Positions 1-6,448 of a stretch of DNA of 13,374 bases are shown piece by piece. The stretch comes from CAZJAD01 sp964543855 (GTDB lineage Bacteria; Electryoneota; RPQS01; DYHQ01): positions 1-13,374 of the forward strand of contig CAZJAD010000060.1 of the NCBI GenBank assembly GCA_964543855.1, in the 5' to 3' direction. A program made the translations under genes and the position numbers. Each line of letters opens with the position of its first letter. The first letter of the stretch is position 1. The notes below the pieces were generated by a model. That model was not told the DNA's origin. It ran no database searches and saw only the letters and a list, made by a program, of their open reading frames with translations.

Positions 1-305
1 GCGAAGAAGACTTCCATTTGCCCGCCACACATGCTGGCGGTGGGCACGCCTTCGACTTTTTCGTCCAAGGCGTACTGTCGCGAGCGCGCGTGGCCGTCGC
101 GCAGAGCGTCCAAGGCTTCGTTTTTCGCGGCGGTTTCGACAGCTCCACCGCCGATCGTGCCGGCACACGATCCATCAGCTCGCACGAGCATCATTGCTCC
201 GACTTTGCGTGGTGTAGAACCCTTTGTTGCCGTAATCAGCACGATGCAAAAAGCCTGTCCAGCCTCAGCCAAGCGGCCTGCTTCGGTGTAAACATCACGG
301 TTCAT
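1..305 (-). CDS. XdhC/CoxI-family molybdoenzyme maturation factor, N-terminal part (cut by window edge)
   Basis: Partial gene: the first 101 codons are present and the gene runs off the left edge. The reading begins MNRDVYTEAGRLAEAG and contains the family hallmark GSTPRKVGA (residues 29-37) followed by AGTIGGGAVE (48-57), as in XdhC/CoxI proteins. Known XdhC proteins bind the molybdenum cofactor, help load its terminal sulfido ligand and hand it to xanthine-dehydrogenase-type enzymes in the cytoplasm. The ATG overlaps the TAA stop of the 2Fe-2S subunit gene by one base (TAATG), so translation is probably coupled. Position at the end of the hydroxylase operon fits a dedicated chaperone. The NAD(P)-binding C-terminal half is outside the window, so its intactness cannot be judged. 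Confidence 0.88.
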   Translation of the reverse strand, partial: MNRDVYTEAGRLAEAGQAFCIVLITATKGSTPRKVGAMMLVRADGSCAGTIGGGAVETAAKNEALDALRDGHARSRQYALDEKVEGVPTASMCGGQMEVFF

Positions 306-772
306 TATTTGTCTCGCATCCGGTTTGCTGCAAGGCGTATCGCATCCACAATTTTGGTGTAGCCGGTGCAGCGGCACAAGTTTCCGGCAATCGCGCGGCG
401 GATCTCTTCCTCGTCGGGGTCAGGATTCTCAGCGAGCAGTGCAGCGCCTGAGAGAATCATCCCCGGAGTGCAGAAGCCACATTGCACCGCGCCGGCGTCA
501 ACGAAAGCTGCTTGCAGGAAATGTAGATTATCTCCGTCGCGAAGACCTTCGATGGTGACGATATGCCGCCCGCCTATCTGCGCGCAGAGCATCAGGCATG
601 AACAGACCGGGTGACCGTCCAGAAGGACTGTGCATGTGCCACACTCGCCTTTGCCGCATCCTTCCTTGGTTCCGGTCAGTCCCATGTCCTCGCGCAGGAA
701 ATCGACCAGCCGTTTGTCGGCGGCAACTTCGCGCGAGATCGGTTTGCCGTTTAGTGTGAAGTCAAGCTTCAT
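305..772 (-). CDS. 2Fe-2S subunit of a xanthine dehydrogenase/CO dehydrogenase-type molybdenum hydroxylase
   Basis: A 155-residue protein of the usual size for CoxS/HcrC/XdhC(E. coli)-type small subunits, which carry electrons from the molybdenum site to FAD. The plant-ferredoxin-like N-terminal cluster has Cys39, Cys44, Cys47 and Cys59 (CX4CX2CX11C, in EGCGKGECGTCTV). The C-terminal four-helix domain has Cys98, Cys101, Cys133 and Cys135 (QCGFCTPGM and NLCRCTGY). All eight cluster ligands are present. The ATG lies inside the stop of the molybdopterin subunit (ATGA, 4-base overlap), and the stop overlaps the next start by one base, so the three subunit/maturation genes form one tightly coupled operon. 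The exact substrate of the complex cannot be read from this subunit. Confidence 0.95.
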   Translation of the reverse strand: MKLDFTLNGKPISREVAADKRLVDFLREDMGLTGTKEGCGKGECGTCTVLLDGHPVCSCLMLCAQIGGRHIVTIEGLRDGDNLHFLQAAFVDAGAVQCGFCTPGMILSGAALLAENPDPDEEEIRRAIAGNLCRCTGYTKIVDAIRLAANRMRDK

Positions 773-3051
773 TTCTTTTTCTTCTGACTCAGCGCTGCAA
801 GGACCCGTTCGGGCGTCAAGGGAAGCTCGAAGATGCGGATGCCCGTCGCGTCGGCGAGAGCGTTGGCAATTGCGGGAGCAATCCCCATCAACGGCTGCTC
901 ACCAAAGCCCTTGGCACCGAAAGGCCCGCCATCGAAGGGAGCCTCCACGACCACTGGCTCCACCTTTGGAGCGTCGGCGGCCGTGGGAATAGAGTAGGTA
1001 CCAAACTCGGGATTCTGAATGACTCCATCCTGACTGATGATTTCTTCAAGCAATGCGAAGCCCACGCCCTGCAGACTGCCCCCTTCGATCTGACCCTCGA
1101 CGCCGTCGAGATTGACCGCGCGTCCTACATCGTGTGCGGCAACAATGCGCTTGACTTCAACGACACCCGTTTCGATATCCACTTCAACATCCACGATGTT
1201 CGTTGCCCACGCGTAAGTGACATATGCATTTCCCTGGCCGGTGGCCGTATCGAAGGTCGTGCCCTCCACACGATGCCATCCTTCCTCCGCGAGATTCTCA
1301 CGCCGACGGTAGCATTCGTCAATGACATCCTGAAGAGGAATCGAGCGGGGCTTGGGTGCAGTCGTTTCGATGCGCCCTTGCACTACGATGAGATTCTGCG
1401 GCTCCGTGCTGGCGAGATCGGCGGCGATACGCAGAAGTGTCTGCCGGATGGGCGAGCAGGCGCGCAGAAGGGCGTTGCCTGACATCGTCGTGGCGCGTGA
1501 GGCAACTGTTGGCCCTGAATCGGGAACGCGGCTGGTGTCGGTGGCGGTCATGTGAACGCGACTGACTGGAATGCCCAGCTCTTCAGCGACGATCTGCGCG
1601 AGCGCGGTGCACATTCCCTGTCCCATTTCCGTTGTACCCACCGAAAAAATGGCACTGCCGTCCTGTAGAACCTGCACCGTGGCACCGGTTCGTGCCAAGT
1701 GCTGACCGGTAGCGCCGAGTCCGACGCCATAGAAGATCGTGGAGACTCCGCGTCCGGTGCGACGCGAGTTGCCTGACAATTTCGGAGGCGCTTTGCCAGC
1801 CGCCGATTGTGCTTTTTCGAGGGTTTCCAGAGCGCCGACACTTCCCTCAAGAATCTGCCCGGTCGCGGTTGCGTCACCGTCGGACAGCAGATTGCGGCGG
1901 CGAATCTCGACGGGGTCAATGTTGAGTTCCGCTGCGAGTCTGTCCATCTGGGACTCGACCGCGAAGAGAATTTGTGGCGAACCAAAGCCTCGAAACGCTC
2001 CACAAGGGACGCGGTTGGTTGCCACGGCTCGCGCATCAACTTTCACATTCGGACAGCGGTAAGGGCCGACCGAATGAACGAGGCTGCGCCAGAGCACGAC
2101 CGGACTCAGCGTGGCGTACGCACCGCCGTCGAGAATGTAATCCGCATCCACGGCCAGCAGTCTTCCGTCGCGATCCGCTGCCGAGCGATAGCGAATCACG
2201 GCCGGGTGGCGCTTCGACATCGAGAGGATATCTTCTTCGCGCGAATAGATAAGGCGTGCGGCGCGACCGGTTCGCCAGGCAACGAGTGCGGCTTGAGTCG
2301 CGACGAGGCTCGGAACATCTTCCTTGCCGCCAAACGCGCCGCCGGTTGCCGCTTGAATGACGCGGACTTTCGCAAGTGGCAACCCCAGGACGGTCGCGAG
2401 GGCTCCTTGCACATAGAACGGACATTGCATGGATCCCGTGACCGTCATGGAACCATCACCTTCGGGCTCGGCAATCATTCCCTGGGGCTCCATGTACGCG
2501 TGTTCCTGGTAGGGTGTGCGGTAGAATCCTTCGACGACAACAGCCGCTTCGGCAAATCCCTTCTCGACATCGCCGCGACGAATGACGAGGTGGGAGAAGA
2601 CATTATCATCGCCGAAGACTCTCGGCGCATCGGGGTCACGCGCTTTTTCGGGGTCGATTAGAGCTGGGAGGGAGTGGATATCGAGTTTGACCGAGGCCAG
2701 CGCGCGGCGGGCATCTTCCGCGGTCTCGGCGGCAATGAGGCCGATCGGTTCTCCGACATAGTTGACTTTGCCTGTCGCCAGACACGGCATGTCCCGCCCG
2801 ACAATGGGCACGCAATTCTCACCCGGAATATCTTCGGCGAAAACGGTTGCGACGATGCCCGGGAGTGCTTCCAATTCCGTGCGATTGACGCCACGCAGCT
2901 CGCCGTACGGTACCGGCGAGCGAATGACGGCCACATGCAGCGTTCCGGCGTGCGGATAGTCTGCCACGAATTTCTCGGTGCCGCACACCTTAGCGCGCGC
3001 ATCACTGCGTGGCACACGGCCCCCGATTACGGAGTAGCTATCCTTCTTCAT
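769..3051 (-). CDS. Xanthine dehydrogenase-type molybdopterin-binding (large) subunit
   Basis: A 760-residue catalytic subunit of the xanthine oxidase family, full length for a separate molybdenum subunit. Visible motifs: GGAFGGKED (237-245), GAFRGFGSPQ (351-360), GTTEMGQG (472-479) and GPFGAKGFGEQP (709-720). Glu718 in the last motif corresponds to the invariant general-base Glu. The Glu in GGKE (244) aligns, from memory, with the purine-binding Glu of xanthine dehydrogenases, which aldehyde oxidases lack; this favours a purine or similar N-heterocycle as substrate but is not proof. The enzyme hydroxylates its substrate with water oxygen in the cytoplasm. It starts 22 bases after the MocA-like gene stops; only a weak GGA precedes the ATG. 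The C-terminus is an odd KKKK tail lying in the overlap with the 2Fe-2S gene. No FAD subunit occurs in the window. Confidence 0.95.
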   Translation of the reverse strand: MKKDSYSVIGGRVPRSDARAKVCGTEKFVADYPHAGTLHVAVIRSPVPYGELRGVNRTELEALPGIVATVFAEDIPGENCVPIVGRDMPCLATGKVNYVGEPIGLIAAETAEDARRALASVKLDIHSLPALIDPEKARDPDAPRVFGDDNVFSHLVIRRGDVEKGFAEAAVVVEGFYRTPYQEHAYMEPQGMIAEPEGDGSMTVTGSMQCPFYVQGALATVLGLPLAKVRVIQAATGGAFGGKEDVPSLVATQAALVAWRTGRAARLIYSREEDILSMSKRHPAVIRYRSAADRDGRLLAVDADYILDGGAYATLSPVVLWRSLVHSVGPYRCPNVKVDARAVATNRVPCGAFRGFGSPQILFAVESQMDRLAAELNIDPVEIRRRNLLSDGDATATGQILEGSVGALETLEKAQSAAGKAPPKLSGNSRRTGRGVSTIFYGVGLGATGQHLARTGATVQVLQDGSAIFSVGTTEMGQGMCTALAQIVAEELGIPVSRVHMTATDTSRVPDSGPTVASRATTMSGNALLRACSPIRQTLLRIAADLASTEPQNLIVVQGRIETTAPKPRSIPLQDVIDECYRRRENLAEEGWHRVEGTTFDTATGQGNAYVTYAWATNIVDVEVDIETGVVEVKRIVAAHDVGRAVNLDGVEGQIEGGSLQGVGFALLEEIISQDGVIQNPEFGTYSIPTAADAPKVEPVVVEAPFDGGPFGAKGFGEQPLMGIAPAIANALADATGIRIFELPLTPERVLAALSQKKKK

Positions 3052-3073
3052 TCCGGGAACGAGATAAATTTCA

Positions 3074-3652
3074 TCACAATCCTGCGGAAGTCAAGTCCGA
3101 CGGCGCGTTCAGATTCTGAAGGACGCCGGGATCGTCCACATCGAGCTCCACGACAACCTCCGGCTTTTGGTGCAGAACGCCTCTTGCGCCTTCCTCAAGC
3201 GGCAGCGAGAAAATCAGTGGCCAGAGGTCGCGGCCAAAGAGAGTCGGGTGTCCCCGTCGGCCTTGGTGGCAAGGAATAATAACACGACTCGCGGACGCCG
3301 CCGCCCTGATCTTCTGGAGTGAATCGACGCGAACCAGAGGATGATCGACGGGGGCAAGAAGCGCGGCGACGCTCTTGCTCGACAGAACCTCAAGTCCCAT
3401 GCGAAACGAATGCAGAGGGCCTTTCTCCGTCTCATCATTGATGACAATCTGACCGGGGAGATGGAGCGGGGCGAGCTTCCTGCGCACCGGTGTTGAAGTG
3501 ACCGTTACAATCGGTGCGAAACCTGCTTCGGCAAGTCGAGCGATGAGGAGGCGAATCGCGGGAACGCCTTCAATCGGCAAGAGCGCTTTGCTCTGCTCCA
3601 TGCGCTCAGAAGCACCTGCAGCGAGGATTATGGCGGCAACTGGCTGATCCAA
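3074..3652 (-). CDS. mocA: MocA/MobA-like molybdenum cofactor nucleotidyltransferase
   Basis: A 192-residue nucleotidyltransferase of the MobA-like fold. The N-terminus has the nucleotide-binding signature LAAGASERM (10-18) followed by Lys22 in SKALLP. A metal-binding segment PVDHP lies at 101-105, GRRGHP at 131-136, and the C-terminal DVDDPG...NLNAPSD resembles the usual D-x-D-x-P...DxDTPED ending. MocA-type enzymes attach CMP to molybdopterin to give the cytosine dinucleotide cofactor used by xanthine-dehydrogenase-family enzymes; the next genes downstream encode just such an enzyme, so CTP specificity is inferred from context. The start is TTG; no in-frame ATG or GTG lies just upstream, and GGGAAA sits about 8 bases before it. 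Being first in the operon, it probably depends on the promoter at 3720-3748. Confidence 0.85.
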   Translation of the reverse strand: MDQPVAAIILAAGASERMEQSKALLPIEGVPAIRLLIARLAEAGFAPIVTVTSTPVRRKLAPLHLPGQIVINDETEKGPLHSFRMGLEVLSSKSVAALLAPVDHPLVRVDSLQKIRAAASASRVIIPCHQGRRGHPTLFGRDLWPLIFSLPLEEGARGVLHQKPEVVVELDVDDPGVLQNLNAPSDLTSAGL

Positions 3653-3719
3653 AGTCGTTTCCCGATTTCTGGAGCATGCGCCGGGATTCTGCTTGGCGCA
3701 GTCATACTGAAATTTTTTA

Positions 3720-3748
3720 AATATGCATCATTTCGGCAAGAAAATCAA
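3720..3748 (-). promoter_or_regulatory. Candidate sigma-70 promoter for the molybdenum hydroxylase operon
   Basis: On the minus strand, TTGATT (3748-3743) and CATATT (3725-3720) are separated by exactly 17 bases, in a short AT-rich patch upstream of the MocA-like gene. The -35 hexamer is the same as that of the promoter at 10847-10875. The predicted start would leave a leader of about 60 bases. This is a pattern match only. Confidence 0.35.
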
Positions 3749-3759
3749 GGCGGGCGGGA

Positions 3760-3789
3760 ATGCTCGCGCTCTGGTCGTGCGACGAGCAT
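3760..3789 (-). other. Inverted repeat between the glycosyltransferase gene and the molybdenum operon
   Basis: ATGCTCG (3760-3766) and CGAGCAT (3783-3789) form a perfect 7-base-pair stem around a 16-base loop that itself contains GTCG/CGAC. It begins 4 bases after the stop codon of the glycosyltransferase. It could act as a weak transcription terminator for block A, but there is no clean T-run directly after it (the nearest T-rich stretch is about 12-20 bases further). Confidence 0.3.
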
Positions 3790-3792
3790 CCA

Positions 3793-4911
3793 TCAAACAG
3801 CGGAAGGTAAGACGGATTCGAGGATTTTCTGCCAAGCGCGCATAGCTGTGTTAAAGCCGTGCTCTTCGGCAATAAGCTGCCGGGCCGCACGCGAATGACT
3901 CTGGCGGAGTCCGTCATCTGAAAGAAAGCGCATGACAGCATCTGCGTACTGTGCCGGCGAGGCTTCGACCGGCCGAAGTTCTCCGGTATGGCCGGGTCGC
4001 ACAACCTCAGCCATGTCGCCGCAGTCGGATGTCACGGGGACGACTCCACAGGCCATGGCTTCCATGCAACTGAGCGACAGGCCTTCGCTGAGCGAACACA
4101 GGAGGAAGACGCGGGAGCGCCGATAGTAGCTCGCTACATCATCGGTCGTTGTCACGAGAACAGATGAGCGCAATCCCAGCTGATCCAGAGCTGCGTCAAA
4201 CTCGGTTCGCATCGGCCCGTCTCCGAGCCAGCAGAAACGCGATCCCGGTCGGCGTTTCAAAACCTCGGCGAAGACCTCGAGAGTGAAGATGGGGCGTTTG
4301 CGCGTGAGAAGCTGCGCGGCGACGATGACATCCAGGTCCCGGGCTGTGTCTCCGGGCTGGAAGCGTTCGAGATCAATGGTGCTGTGCAGGCGAGCGATTC
4401 TCTCCGGGGTGAAACCCTCACTCAACAGAAAAGTCTCCGCTTTCGGACCCGGGACAAAGAGCTTGTCGGCTCGACTCGCGGCTCGACGGGCCATGCGTTC
4501 GATTCGTTGTGGGTTCTTGCTGCGAGTAATAACGCGGTTGTCGCTGATGCGGGGATTGTGTGCAAAACGAATATCTGCGACTCCAGCAATGAGGTGGAGA
4601 AATACAGGCCGACGCCGAAGCCGCGCAAGAGTGACAGCGAATAGCCCGTGCGGAACGACATTGTAGGCCATCACAAGCTGCGTGCGAGAGTGTAGGATTT
4701 CGCGAGCCAACAACAGCAGCCGGCCGCCCAGGCGTCCGAAGAGACGGTAGAAGCCGCGAGGCCATACCCACCGTACCCGTTCCATCGTCGGGCCCTGTCG
4801 GTCGGTGACGACGACCACCTCGAGGTCGTCGCGGGACTTCAGGAGTGGCGGCAGCTTCGCGCGGAAGAGGTTGTCATTCAGTGTCGTAGTTATGACTATA
4901 CGAAGGGGCAT
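3793..4911 (-). CDS. Glycosyltransferase, GT4 family (group 1)
   Basis: A 372-residue GT-B-fold glycosyltransferase. The N-terminal strand is MPLRIVITTT; the C-terminal donor-binding half begins around residue 190 (DLDVIVAAQLLTRKRP), contains FCWLGDGPMR (227-235) and the diagnostic E-x7-E motif in SEGLSLSCMEAMACG (Glu276, Glu284). These are cytoplasmic or membrane-peripheral retaining enzymes that transfer sugars from nucleotide donors. The gene follows gmd, suggesting a GDP-mannose-derived donor (for example GDP-rhamnose) for a surface polysaccharide; this is inference. I chose the ATG at 4911 because it opens the conserved first beta-strand, giving a 38-base overlap with gmd. An alternative ATG at 4968 has GGAAAG just upstream but adds 19 unconserved-looking residues and lengthens the overlap to 95 bases. 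Confidence 0.88.
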   Translation of the reverse strand: MPLRIVITTTLNDNLFRAKLPPLLKSRDDLEVVVVTDRQGPTMERVRWVWPRGFYRLFGRLGGRLLLLAREILHSRTQLVMAYNVVPHGLFAVTLARLRRRPVFLHLIAGVADIRFAHNPRISDNRVITRSKNPQRIERMARRAASRADKLFVPGPKAETFLLSEGFTPERIARLHSTIDLERFQPGDTARDLDVIVAAQLLTRKRPIFTLEVFAEVLKRRPGSRFCWLGDGPMRTEFDAALDQLGLRSSVLVTTTDDVASYYRRSRVFLLCSLSEGLSLSCMEAMACGVVPVTSDCGDMAEVVRPGHTGELRPVEASPAQYADAVMRFLSDDGLRQSHSRAARQLIAEEHGFNTAMRAWQKILESVLPSAV

Positions 4912-5935
4912 AAGAGGCGGGTTCGACAAAGGATGGCACGCGCTGAGGTGGCGCGGCAGCCTGGTCATGTTCTTTCCAGTATTTCAGGTCGTGCTCGACC
5001 ATCATTCCAATTAGTTGCTCGAAAGAAACCCTCGGTTGCCACCCGAGCTTGCTGTGGGCTTTGCTGGCATCGCCCAAGAGACGGTCGACTTCGGCCGGCC
5101 GCACGAGTGCCGGATCGACGACGACATAGTCTTCGTAGTCGAGGTTCACCGCGCCAAAGGCGACCTTAAGAAGATCTCGCACAGAGTGAGAGATACCCGT
5201 GGCGATGACATAGTCATCAGGTTCGTCCTGTTGAAGCATGAGCCACATGGCTTCTACATAGTCGCCGGCGAATCCCCAATCCCGATAAGCATCCAGATTG
5301 CCCATCTTGAGTGCGCGCTGCTTACCGGTTTTGATGCGGGCGACCGCGTTCGTGACTTTCCTCGTGACGAATTCGCGACCACGGCGAGGCGATTCATGAT
5401 TGAAGAGGATACCCGAACAGGCGAAGATATTATAGGACTCGCGATAGTTGACCGTAACCCAATGGCCATAGACTTTCGCCACGCCGTACGGACTGCGTGG
5501 ATAAAACGCGGTATTCTCATTCTGAGGCGATTGCCGCACCTTTCCAAACATCTCGCTGGAAGATGCCTGATAAAACTTGATGTTGGGGTCTACGGCCCGA
5601 ATTGCCTCGAGGACTCGCGTGACTCCGAGCGCCGTGAACTCGCCGGTGAGGACCGGTTGAGTCCAACTGGCGGGAACAAAAGACTGAGCCGCCAAGTTGT
5701 AAACTTCATGTGGTTGGGCCTGCAAAACGGCGCTTGTCAGCGAGTTCTGGTCCAGGAGATCAGCAGGAATGAGCGTGATATCGTCCTGGATGTGCTCGAT
5801 TCGGTCCAAGTTGGCCATGGATGAACGGCGGACGGTCGCAAAGACTTGGTAGCCTTTATTTAGCAGAAATTCAGCAAGATAGGAGCCGTCCTGACCTGTG
5901 ACGCCCGTGATCAGGGCGCGAGGTTTCGTGGTCAT
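4874..5935 (-). CDS. gmd: GDP-mannose 4,6-dehydratase
   Basis: A 353-residue extended short-chain dehydrogenase/reductase that converts GDP-mannose to GDP-4-keto-6-deoxymannose, the precursor of GDP-rhamnose, GDP-fucose and related sugars, in the cytoplasm. Visible: NADP-binding GVTGQDG (11-17), the SSSEMFG active-site segment (125-131), catalytic Tyr150 and Lys154 in YGVAK, NHESPRRG (179-186) and a substrate-binding RP (279-280). The family core ends near KYWKEH (about 323); the last 30 residues are a Pro/Ala/Ser-rich tail that overlaps the next gene. I chose the ATG at 5935 because AAGGTGAG lies 4 bases upstream as a ribosome-binding site; a GTG three codons earlier lies inside that site. 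No GDP-4-keto-6-deoxymannose reductase is in the window, so the final sugar is unknown. Confidence 0.95.
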   Translation of the reverse strand: MTTKPRALITGVTGQDGSYLAEFLLNKGYQVFATVRRSSMANLDRIEHIQDDITLIPADLLDQNSLTSAVLQAQPHEVYNLAAQSFVPASWTQPVLTGEFTALGVTRVLEAIRAVDPNIKFYQASSSEMFGKVRQSPQNENTAFYPRSPYGVAKVYGHWVTVNYRESYNIFACSGILFNHESPRRGREFVTRKVTNAVARIKTGKQRALKMGNLDAYRDWGFAGDYVEAMWLMLQQDEPDDYVIATGISHSVRDLLKVAFGAVNLDYEDYVVVDPALVRPAEVDRLLGDASKAHSKLGWQPRVSFEQLIGMMVEHDLKYWKEHDQAAAPPQRVPSFVEPASYAPSYSHNYDTE

Positions 5936-5977
5936 TGTACTCACCTTCGGCTATGGAATCTCCTATTTGCCTGTCCT

Positions 5978-6006
5978 AAGATACAAAAACCGTGCGCGAA
6001 GTTCAA
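5978..6006 (-). promoter_or_regulatory. gmd: Sigma-70-like promoter of gmd
   Basis: On the minus strand TTGAAC (6006-6001) and TATCTT (5983-5978) are separated by exactly 17 bases and lie about 43 bases upstream of the chosen gmd start, giving a leader of roughly 35 bases. The -35 hexamer sits inside an inverted repeat (CGCGAA 5995-6000, TTCGCG 6009-6014). Confidence 0.55.
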
Positions 6007-6014
6007 GGTTCGCG
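5995..6014. promoter_or_regulatory. Operator-like inverted repeat over the gmd -35 box
   Basis: CGCGAA-N8-TTCGCG is a perfect 6+6 inverted repeat spanning 20 bases and covering the -35 hexamer of the gmd promoter. Such placement is typical of a repressor site, but the half-sites are short and the regulator is unknown. A GC-rich genome will contain such repeats by chance, so this is tentative. Confidence 0.3.
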
Positions 6015-6135
6015 ACCCAAGCGTCACAGCCGCGGTCTGCGCTCTTCTTCATTATATTCCAATAGGTCCCGGATTGGATTTCGCGGTCCGTGATGTGTCG
6101 AACGGGTCAGAGATGAGGAAAATTTTTCCCGTTGT

Positions 6136-6164
6136 TTGTTTTATCGGTGATAGTTTGGTAAATT
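6136..6164 (+). promoter_or_regulatory. Candidate promoter of the thiol-redox cluster
   Basis: TTGTTT (6136-6141) and TAAATT (6159-6164) are 17 bases apart in the only AT-rich part of the divergent region. Transcription would begin close to 6171, the first base of the structured leader. Both hexamers are imperfect, so this is a moderate guess. From 6015 to about 6120 I see no other convincing element; an isolated TATAAT on the minus strand (6056-6051) has no matching -35 box. Confidence 0.35.
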
Positions 6165-6170
6165 GTTGAT

Positions 6171-6240
6171 GACTGGCTGATCCGAGGGAACCCTTGGTGA
6201 ACCGAGGCCTGCCCGGAATGCGGGGACTGGAGGCAGTCTG
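6171..6240 (+). ncRNA. Structured 5' leader, riboswitch-like (class unknown)
   Basis: This stretch folds into consecutive hairpins and offers two competing pairings. CCTTGG (6192-6197) can pair either with CCGAGG upstream (6182-6187, GAAC loop) or with an identical CCGAGG downstream (6202-6207, TGAA loop). CAGTC (6234-6238) can pair either with GACTG next to it (6225-6229, GAGG loop) or with GACTG at the predicted transcript start (6171-6175), which would close the whole domain. CCCG-GAATG-CGGG (6212-6224) forms a further hairpin between them. The ribosome-binding site of the first gene (AGAAGG, 6244-6249) follows directly. The arrangement resembles a translation-controlling riboswitch or protein-binding leader. 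I do not recognise the class; a partial resemblance to the cobalamin riboswitch core is discussed under rejected items. Confidence 0.4.
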
Positions 6241-6255
6241 GAGAGAAGGTACTAC

Positions 6256-6366
6256 ATGACAGCTTGGTGGAGAAGGCTCATGGGCGGTTATATGTGGGTG
6301 GTGATTCTGATCGCTTGGCTTGTTCTGTCGATTTTCGTCCTGCCGCGATTCGGAGTGCAGACTTGA
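6256..6366 (+). CDS. Small single-span membrane protein (36 residues), unknown function
   Basis: A short open frame, MTAWWRRLMGGYMWVV..., preceded by a good ribosome-binding site (AGAAGG, 6 bases before the ATG). The first 13 residues carry Trp4, Trp5, Arg6 and Arg7, followed by an uninterrupted hydrophobic stretch from about Met13 to Pro30 (WVVILIAWLVLSIFVL) and a short RFGVQT tail. The positive N-terminus suggests N-in topology with a tiny outside tail. It is the first gene after the structured leader and is followed 82 bases later by thioredoxin. I know of no family it belongs to. It could be a membrane anchor or partner for the redox proteins, or a regulatory leader peptide. Reality as a protein is supported by the ribosome-binding site, the coherent membrane segment and the position. 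Confidence 0.6.
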   Translation: MTAWWRRLMGGYMWVVILIAWLVLSIFVLPRFGVQT

Positions 6367-6448
6367 CTGAGCAGGAGTTGTCGCGTCGAGGATCGGCGCG
6401 AATCGCAGCGAGAGCGGAGTAATCAGCTCAACGAGAGGAAACAAATAG

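Noticed and set aside
769..790. A-rich run at the end of the molybdopterin subunit as a programmed frameshift site
   Set aside because: In the reading frame the run does not fit the A_AAA_AAG heptamer, and the ATGA overlap gives the downstream subunit a normal start.
1807..2661. 284-residue open frame antisense to the molybdopterin subunit
   Set aside because: The opposite strand encodes a clear xanthine dehydrogenase-type protein with all motifs; the antisense translation has no recognisable features.
6051..6056. Perfect TATAAT on the minus strand as a second gmd promoter
   Set aside because: No acceptable -35 hexamer at 16-18 bases, and a better-formed promoter lies closer to the gene.
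6182..6249. Cobalamin riboswitch upstream of the redox cluster
   Set aside because: The order GGGAA, GGTG, GCCC, GC, ACTG and then AGTCTGGAGA recalls the cobalamin riboswitch core and B12 box, but the loop after GGTG is too short, the spacing to the B12-box-like part is only a few bases, the second half of that box does not match, and no upstream P3 arm is visible. An Rfam covariance search would settle it; for now I call only an unknown structured leader.
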